Shown in pieces: positions 25,100-30,499 of a stretch of 30,499 nucleotides of DNA. The DNA is taken from positions 1-30,499 of the IMG/VR virus record IMGVR_UViG_3300051212_000126. One strand, given 5' to 3'. The notes beneath the pieces were generated by a model that was not told the DNA's origin, ran no database searches, and was given only the letters and a program-made list of their open reading frames with translations. The stretch comes from a virus. A program made the position numbers and the translations under genes. How positions within the stretch are numbered: the first letter of the stretch is position 1; each line of letters starts with the position of its first letter.

Positions 25100-28000
25100 T
25101 TATTCTTGTAAATCTAAATTTGAATCCCAAGAAGTAGCAAAATAGCTCATTGCTAGCATGGATCCTGCTGGTGGGCTATTAAATCTCACAGGAGCATCCA
25201 TATCAATTCTGTCTCCGGTCGTAGTGCTTATTAAGTTTGGCCCAACAACTACAACACCTGCGGTTAGCACGGTGGTAAATGCATCTGAACTACCGCCACT
25301 AATTCTAGAAGTAATATATGCTTTAATTGCTCTTTGCGTAGACACAATATTATTACTGTCAGCCGTAAACAGCGCATCTGTGCTGAATTCTCTTACAACT
25401 GTACCAGTTCCACCAACAGTAACTCCACCTAGACGTAATTCTTCAAGTCCTCCTAGATTAAACAAACTGGCACTAATTGTTACAGTTCCAGTGCTTTGTT
25501 CAACTTTAAATAATTCACCAACTCTAAAATTACCGTCTTGGTCGGTACTAGTATAAAACACACGGCCACCACCAACTTCGTATACTTCATTTTCTGGCGC
25601 AGGTGTAAATCCATACTCACGATATAAATCAGGATAATCTGTTCCTACAAAATTACCTGTGCCGATGTCTAAGAAATCATGGCCGGTTAATCTAACTTGA
25701 CTGTAGTTTTGTCTAATAATAATAGGCACGCCGTGTGCTGGGCTTTCTTCTACGCCAAGATTTGGAGAAACTGTCAATCTCATGGCAAAGGACGGAGATA
25801 CACCTGTTACGTTATCAATTCCAATTATCTTGTAAATAACATCGTTAATACCAGCAATAGTTAAATTATCGCCTGGACCTGGCACTCTACTTACGTTTTC
25901 TAAAACCAGTGTATCACCTACTTGAAATTTATCGGCATAACCAGGTCCGCTGATTGTCACTCGTGTTGATGTAGTTTGATAATTGTTACCTCTACTTACC
26001 CAACTCACTGGGCCAAGAACACCATTGTTTACTCTTGCTTGTAGTACTGCTTCGGTGGTGTTATTAGGATCAGTTAAAGTGACTGTTGGAGATGACGAAT
26101 ATCCGCTACCGCAATCCCATATTTTAATTAATCTTATTCTACCAGCACTAATTTCTACTCTTCCTTGAGCTGTGATACCTGAAGGAGGTGCGCTGAATGT
26201 TACTCTTGGTTCTATACTATATTGTGTAGTAGTATCTAGTACAGGCTCTACACTATATCCAACCACATGATCCCAGCCTGGGGTGTTATCAGATTCTTTG
26301 TAGACAGTAAGTATTTTTGTAATGTCATCATAGGCTTGAACGTAACCGTATTGTCCTGTTCCTGTACCGCTAATTATGATAATTCTCATTCCAGCATAAT
26401 TTGTAAATGTGTTATCATCACTAGCTGATAGAGTAATGGTCAAATTATCTCCAGCTTGAGCGTTATTCACTATGTTTATATAACCGCCGCCACCTGCTGC
26501 ACTACTGTCTCCAGGTGTATACACACGCACTTGCGAAACTCCTCCGTTTCGAGTTACGGCTGTGGCACTAGCACCTGTTCCTGCTCCTACAAATGCGTAT
26601 GTAGTACCAGCAGAAGAATAATCTTGGCCGCAATGCTCATATTCTAATAATAAAATTTCATCTCCGGCTTGATCGCTGAATGCGCTGGCTACAGTTGCTT
26701 CTGTGGATCTATTGTTCACTACTCCTGTTATAGGAATTTCCGCAAGACTTACACCTTCACTTACACACCCATAAGTTCCGTATGAACTATTTCCATTGGT
26801 AGCACGAATTTTGCCTCCATTCTCAGCTAGATATCCAATGTGAGCATAGTAGCTAAACACACTAACAAGTTCACTTCTGCCTAAATTTGTTACCCATGCT
26901 CCAATACCGTCACTGATTACCTGTGTGAAATCATTAGCTACAATAGATTTGTTACCGCCATCGTGTAGATTTCCATCTACTTTCATACCAATACAGGCTG
27001 TACCAAAAGTTGAAACATTTTGAATGTAAGGACTTCTGCTGGTGATCCACACACTAGTATCATTAGTACCAGTACCTGGATCTAAACTTACAAAAGCACC
27101 TGCTGTTGGTCGTCTTGTAAGATATTGATTTAATGCGCCTAAACTGCCAGATAATCCGGTAAGTGATAGATTACGTATACCCGAGGCATTACGAACATAA
27201 AACATATTGCTTGTTTCATAACCAGCAGCAGGGCCTATACTTACACTACGTAGTTCATCGCCTACTAAAGCCACACCAGCTGGTATGCTTATAGGCAAAA
27301 TTTCTTCATAGTGACCAGTTTTAATAAAAATTGTTGCTGGGCCGGTAATATTTTGACAAGCATATCTTATTGTACGCCACGGAGAATTTAGTGTAGTGCC
27401 TCTACCAGCAGCGTCAACTCCATCTAAACTAACATAATATACTTTAACTACTTCATTTAAATTATACCAATCAGGTAGATTATTGATTATTTTTAATACT
27501 TCTCCTGTTGATCCAATAGGTAATCTTGTACTACCAATAGTACTGCCGTCTTCAGTAATACCATAAACTTTTAAGTCGCCTTGCTCACGTAATCTATTAT
27601 TGACATCGCCCTGACTGGCCAGTGACCAATAACTAGCTGCTCCATACAAATCTGGTCTCAACAATGCTGTGGCAGTATGTCTTTGAATACACTCGTAGGC
27701 AAACAAGTCAAAGGTAACTATATCACCAAGTTCGTAAGCAGTAGCTAATGTCCAGCGATTACGCCATCTTTTACTGGTAGTTACTACTTCCCAGTAGGCA
27801 GTGTTGGTTGGATCATTGCCGGTAGAATTTACAATACAAGCATATAGATTTCCGCCACGACGTATTACATCTCCTATGAGATAGCTTGTGCTTAGATTAT
27901 AATCGCCTCTAAGATTATAACCAATGCTTAATAATTCCCAGTCAGACGGCGATGTGCTTGGCACAGAAGCCTGATTAAAGGTAAGAGCAAAATATGAATA

Positions 28001-28798
28001 GCCTCCATATTTTACTACATCACCTATTTGATATCTTATAATAGATGTCCACTGATTGTCATATTCTAGACCAGGAGCGTATACTGTGAACTTAGCTGCG
28101 TCGAACTGTCCGCTAGCATCGTGTGGTACTGTACAGATATATACTCGTGCTCCAAATTTAACCACATCATTTAATCTATACCTTACCGGTGTAGTCCAAT
28201 CAAATCTATATTCAATACCGCTATGTACTACTTCCCACTTAGCTTGATCTGCTTCTAAACCTAATGAAACAGTGGCAGCAGAAATGTGCGCAGTAATACA
28301 GCGATAAACTATGCCACCGTATTTTACAATATCACTTATTCTATATGGCTGATTTACAATCCAATCTAATTTCCAATCTTCAGTTTTAGCGATGATAGTC
28401 CACTTAGCGATATCATTTTCTAAACCGTATTCCGATACAAGAGTACTGTCCACACCAAATAGTGAATCAGAAGTATGTTGTAAATTACAACGATATACAA
28501 TGCCGCCGTACTTGACTAAATCGTTGAGACTATATGGAATTTCTGCTTGCCAATCTCCCTGCCAAGCATAACCGTCCATCATTTGTTCCCAACGTGGAGC
28601 TGGTTCAAGTGGAACAGTTCCAGGCACTACGGCAGTAAGATCATTATAAAATCCACCGCCTGATTCTGAATTATGCTCTACAAGACACACATATACTTTA
28701 CCGCCGTAACTAACTATGTCGTCAGGGAAGTATACGTTTCCTGAACTCCAGTCACCTTTCCAGGTGTATTTTAATCTACCAATTCTAAATTCAGCCAT
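25100..28798 (-). CDS. Giant modular tail-fibre protein, 1232 aa
   Basis: This 1232-aa protein is the simpler member of the giant fibre pair. Seven carbohydrate-binding-like repeats fill ~12-390 (WKGDW, DDIVSYGGKVYVC and so on). A QGDLKVYG-RLPIGSTGEVL linker follows at ~407-435. A beta-helix-like core occupies ~455-690 (PWRTIRYACQNITGPATIF, VGDELRSVSIGPAAG, GMKVDGNLHDGGNKSIVAND, HIGYLAENGGKIRATNGNSS). Then come beta-rich connectors (GTGQYGYVQAYDD, GSGYSSSPTVTLTDPNNTTE). The C-terminal third has SQVRLTGHDFLDIGTGNF, VFYTSTDQDGNFRVGELFKV and STQRAIKAYITSRI, a conserved end shared with the 1891-aa protein. There is no signal peptide or enzyme motif. TATAAATA, the exact T4 late consensus, lies upstream, and the ATG at 28798 follows a GGGG stretch. 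Similar proteins in marine T4-like phages are called tail fibre or baseplate-associated; the exact place is not settled. Confidence 0.75.
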   Translation of the reverse strand: MAEFRIGRLKYTWKGDWSSGNVYFPDDIVSYGGKVYVCLVEHNSESGGGFYNDLTAVVPGTVPLEPAPRWEQMMDGYAWQGDWQAEIPYSLNDLVKYGGIVYRCNLQHTSDSLFGVDSTLVSEYGLENDIAKWTIIAKTEDWKLDWIVNQPYRISDIVKYGGIVYRCITAHISAATVSLGLEADQAKWEVVHSGIEYRFDWTTPVRYRLNDVVKFGARVYICTVPHDASGQFDAAKFTVYAPGLEYDNQWTSIIRYQIGDVVKYGGYSYFALTFNQASVPSTSPSDWELLSIGYNLRGDYNLSTSYLIGDVIRRGGNLYACIVNSTGNDPTNTAYWEVVTTSKRWRNRWTLATAYELGDIVTFDLFAYECIQRHTATALLRPDLYGAASYWSLASQGDVNNRLREQGDLKVYGITEDGSTIGSTRLPIGSTGEVLKIINNLPDWYNLNEVVKVYYVSLDGVDAAGRGTTLNSPWRTIRYACQNITGPATIFIKTGHYEEILPISIPAGVALVGDELRSVSIGPAAGYETSNMFYVRNASGIRNLSLTGLSGSLGALNQYLTRRPTAGAFVSLDPGTGTNDTSVWITSRSPYIQNVSTFGTACIGMKVDGNLHDGGNKSIVANDFTQVISDGIGAWVTNLGRSELVSVFSYYAHIGYLAENGGKIRATNGNSSYGTYGCVSEGVSLAEIPITGVVNNRSTEATVASAFSDQAGDEILLLEYEHCGQDYSSAGTTYAFVGAGTGASATAVTRNGGVSQVRVYTPGDSSAAGGGGYINIVNNAQAGDNLTITLSASDDNTFTNYAGMRIIIISGTGTGQYGYVQAYDDITKILTVYKESDNTPGWDHVVGYSVEPVLDTTTQYSIEPRVTFSAPPSGITAQGRVEISAGRIRLIKIWDCGSGYSSSPTVTLTDPNNTTEAVLQARVNNGVLGPVSWVSRGNNYQTTSTRVTISGPGYADKFQVGDTLVLENVSRVPGPGDNLTIAGINDVIYKIIGIDNVTGVSPSFAMRLTVSPNLGVEESPAHGVPIIIRQNYSQVRLTGHDFLDIGTGNFVGTDYPDLYREYGFTPAPENEVYEVGGGRVFYTSTDQDGNFRVGELFKVEQSTGTVTISASLFNLGGLEELRLGGVTVGGTGTVVREFSTDALFTADSNNIVSTQRAIKAYITSRISGGSSDAFTTVLTAGVVVVGPNLISTTTGDRIDMDAPVRFNSPPAGSMLAMSYFATSWDSNLDLQE
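27623..28765 (-). repeat. Seven carbohydrate-binding-like repeats, 1232-aa protein
   Basis: Codons ~12-392 encode seven units of the same W-x-W / Y-xx-DIVKYGG-Y-C / H-S type as in the 1891-aa protein. The matching order suggests that the gene pair duplicated after the array had formed. Confidence 0.7.
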
Positions 28799-28826
28799 TT
28801 TAGCCCCAAAAAACTATTATTTTAAA

Positions 28827-28834
28827 TATTTATA
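28827..28834 (-). promoter_or_regulatory. Late promoter (TATAAATA) for the 1232-aa gene
   Basis: The minus strand reads TATAAATA exactly, 29-36 bases upstream of the ATG at 28798. It overlaps the last codons and stop of the 118-aa gene. It is the best late-promoter match in the window. Confidence 0.65.
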
Positions 28835-29186
28835 TACCGGTTGGATAATCGTATTTCTGATTAATTCTTACTATCAATTCGCCGTTATCATTTACATAAT
28901 ATAGTAAACTTCGATTATCCCAACGATACTGCTCGTACTTTAGATTTTCATACACAATTTGATGTTTAATATTACGACCTTCATAAAAATCAATACCTGC
29001 TTCATAGCCGTTAAAATTATCTTCTTCAGGACCAGGTACATTTATTTCTAAAGTATCATTTGCTTTAAGTTGATTTACTTTGCCTAGATAAAGTTGACCC
29101 TGCGCAGTTCTGCGTAATCCGTAAAAAAACTGTGGAACATCTCCTAAAATATCTGCTGGGTTAGTTCCAAAAAAATAGTTACTCAT
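28830..29186 (-). CDS. Small conserved virion-type protein, 118 aa
   Basis: This 118-aa protein has its ATG at 29186 after AAGGATAA. It starts MSNYFFGTNPADILGDVPQF and continues FYGLRRTAQGQLYLGKVNQL, LEINVPGPEEDNFNGYEAGI, FYEGRNIKHQIVYENLKYEQ, YRWDNRSLLYYVNDNGEL and ends IRINQKYDYPTGI-like. It is rich in aromatic residues and has a mixed beta/short-helix look. I associate this kind of protein with conserved unnamed structural genes next to fibre clusters in marine T4-like phages, but no function can be read. Its end contains the late promoter of the 1232-aa gene. It is preceded by the 109-aa gene with an 11-base gap. A baseplate or fibre-attachment role is a guess. Confidence 0.6.
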   Translation of the reverse strand: MSNYFFGTNPADILGDVPQFFYGLRRTAQGQLYLGKVNQLKANDTLEINVPGPEEDNFNGYEAGIDFYEGRNIKHQIVYENLKYEQYRWDNRSLLYYVNDNGELIVRINQKYDYPTGI

Positions 29187-29197
29187 AATTATTATCC

Positions 29198-29527
29198 TTA
29201 TACAATTTCAGCATAACTTACTACTACATCTAAACTGTCTGCTGTATCGCTTACAATTCTTAATCCGCATTGTTCTGCTAAAATTAATTTTTCTCCGTTG
29301 GTAATCATCTTCATACTTGTATTCGCAGGTACAACTATGCCTCTAATATAATAAGCAGCAGTACTACTTGAATCTACTACATAGATATCTACAGTTACGG
29401 GATCGTCAATTACGTTGGCAATGTTACAACCTATAACAGTAAATCTATTATTGGAAACAGTTTGTATTACATCTGCTGGGGTTGTCCCTATACCCTTAAC
29501 TACTCTTGTTCTAAAAAAGGTTGCCAT
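29198..29527 (-). CDS. Small beta-rich virion-type protein, 109 aa
   Basis: This 109-aa protein has its ATG at 29527 after GGATAA. It is made of alternating beta strands: RVVKGIGTTPADVIQTVSNN, RFTVIGCNIANVIDDPVTVD, IYVVDSSSTAAYYIRGIVVP, LILAEQCGLRIVSDTADSLD, then VVVSYAEIV. The likely fold is a small beta-sandwich. It is perhaps a distant relative of the 106-aa protein at 19023-19343, with the same order of strand types and a tyrosine-isoleucine centre. Small proteins of this kind accompany fibre genes in T4-like marine phages. I cannot say whether it decorates the head, fibre or baseplate. It lies 6 bases after the stop of the upstream fibre gene. Confidence 0.58.
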   Translation of the reverse strand: MATFFRTRVVKGIGTTPADVIQTVSNNRFTVIGCNIANVIDDPVTVDIYVVDSSSTAAYYIRGIVVPANTSMKMITNGEKLILAEQCGLRIVSDTADSLDVVVSYAEIV

Positions 29528-29533
29528 ATTGTT

Positions 29534-30499
29534 TTATCCAAAAATTAATACACGTTCGATAGCAATTTCAGCTGCTTGATCTGCGTTAATACCTGCTCCA
29601 GTACCTGCCACACTAATCCATGCTGTGCCATCGTAAATTTCTACGAATCCTAAACTAGTGCTGTATCTCATCATACCTAGTTGTGGTGATCCAGGTCGTT
29701 GAAAATCATTGCCAGCAGGAATAACTACAGCATTAGTTCCTACAATGTTAAAATAACCGGTGCCAGTTGATTGAAATGTAGTAACAGCATTTAGATTGGT
29801 ATTGGTTATGGTATTTGTTGTGATTCTAAAACCATCAATAACCACAGCACCGGTGCCGTTAGGACGTAATTCTAAATCTGTATTTGAGCTAGTAGTTCTA
29901 ACAGTGTTGCCATCTATTTCAATTTGATCAACTAACAACTTGTTTACATTAAACTGATTACTGTCAAGTGTAGCAGCTAGATTTCCGTCGGCTACGAAAT
30001 ATAGAGTATTTTCATTAGACCCTGGACTTAATTCTGGAATTACATAGGTATTTCTATCTGCGTCAATTACACTGCCAAATTGTATCCATGCTGCGCCTGT
30101 ATATCCTTCAAATTGGTTAACTGTACTGTTAAAACGAATCATACCTGCCTGTGGACTTGCTGGACGTTGAGCATCTGATCCTATTGGCAGTGTAAGAGCT
30201 TGATTACTGTTAATTCTGAAAACACCGGACCCACTTGGAGTAAATTCTATGTCCTGTCCTGGTACTAAACCTGATATTGTACTACCTTGTACACTGAGAT
30301 TTTCAAAAAGCACTGCTCCTGTACCGTTGGCACGTAGATCTAAATCACTGTTTGACAAACTAGTGCGAATCACATTACCTTGTATGATAATATCGTCTGT
30401 GGTAAATGTGCCGCTTTGAACACTTGAACTTACATTTAAATTGCCAACATTTAAAACACCAGATACTGTGGCATTAGTAAGTGAGGTAGAACCTAATAC
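29534..30499 (-). CDS. Fibre-like protein with two repeats, 5' end outside the window
   Basis: The frame is open to the right edge, giving at least 321 visible residues; the GTG at 30373 is internal, not a start, because repeat sequence continues upstream of it. Two copies of a ~156-residue unit are seen, each with an IxGNxVRT-S-SN-DLxLR-NGTGAV strand set, a G-G-F-I-GTNA-like strand, P-G-DxQRPxSPQxGM-R and a YTGAAWI or YDGTAWI strand. The second copy ends in INADQAAEIAIERVLIFG. Similar motifs (SPTGTGSV, GSV-INP) occur in the 379-aa protein. It is probably an elongated beta-type fibre. How far it extends, and whether it has a virion-binding domain, lies outside the window. Confidence 0.68.
   Translation of the reverse strand, partial: VLGSTSLTNATVSGVLNVGNLNVSSSVQSGTFTTDDIIIQGNVIRTSLSNSDLDLRANGTGAVLFENLSVQGSTISGLVPGQDIEFTPSGSGVFRINSNQALTLPIGSDAQRPASPQAGMIRFNSTVNQFEGYTGAAWIQFGSVIDADRNTYVIPELSPGSNENTLYFVADGNLAATLDSNQFNVNKLLVDQIEIDGNTVRTTSSNTDLELRPNGTGAVVIDGFRITTNTITNTNLNAVTTFQSTGTGYFNIVGTNAVVIPAGNDFQRPGSPQLGMMRYSTSLGFVEIYDGTAWISVAGTGAGINADQAAEIAIERVLIFG

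Noticed and set aside
1-30499. Prophage or bacterial chromosome segment
   Set aside because: No integrase, repressor, attachment site or host gene is visible, and the late-promoter type is that of lytic T4-like phages.

Overview
The window looks like part of the structural (late) region of a T4-like myovirus, most likely from a marine host. This rests on three adjacent genes that match the T4 neck and tail-connector set (gp13-like, gp14-like, gp15-like), on several NATAAATA sequences of the kind T4-like phages use as late promoters, and on very large modular fibre proteins of the sort known from cyanophages and other marine T4-like phages. A nearby glycosyltransferase/carbamoyltransferase pair fits the same picture. 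The DNA is A+T-rich and almost fully coding. The host (picocyanobacterium, SAR11-type or other) cannot be decided from the sequence. There is no gap of more than 300 bases without a gene, and I see no tRNA, rRNA, CRISPR array, insertion sequence, integrase or origin.

Layout. Left edge (1-706, minus): the N-terminal 235 codons of a gp13-like neck protein, running off the window. It diverges, across a 39-bp gap holding back-to-back late-promoter-like boxes, from a short plus-strand operon (746-4061): gp14-like neck protein, gp15-like tail-sheath terminator and a Nudix hydrolase. That operon meets the minus-strand block tail to tail, with the stop codons overlapping.

The rest (4058-30499) is entirely minus strand. 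In transcription order from the right it holds: a fibre protein cut by the window edge; two small virion-type proteins (109 and 118 aa); two paralogous giant fibre proteins (1232 and 1891 aa) that each start with seven carbohydrate-binding-like repeats; two small beta-rich proteins (106 and 110 aa); three tandem paralogues that are glycine-rich and 10-12 % cysteine (408, 331, 330 aa); a 209-aa protein that may be a fibre-assembly chaperone; a hairpin/terminator; a GT9-like glycosyltransferase coupled to a NodU/CmcH-type carbamoyltransferase; a 17-bp hairpin carrying a late promoter in its loop; a 379-aa fibre-like protein; and a 2232-aa repeat-built structural protein.

How they may work together (inference): gp13/14/15 close the head and cap the tail. 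The giant modular proteins, small beta proteins and Cys/Gly-rich trio probably build the host-contacting parts of the virion. The glycosyltransferase/carbamoyltransferase pair may decorate a glycan on the virion or on the infected cell. The most unusual points are the cysteine-rich paralogue trio, domain shuffling among the giant proteins, and a hairpin upstream of the 379-aa gene that has the architecture of the T4 gene e / gene 49 translation switch.
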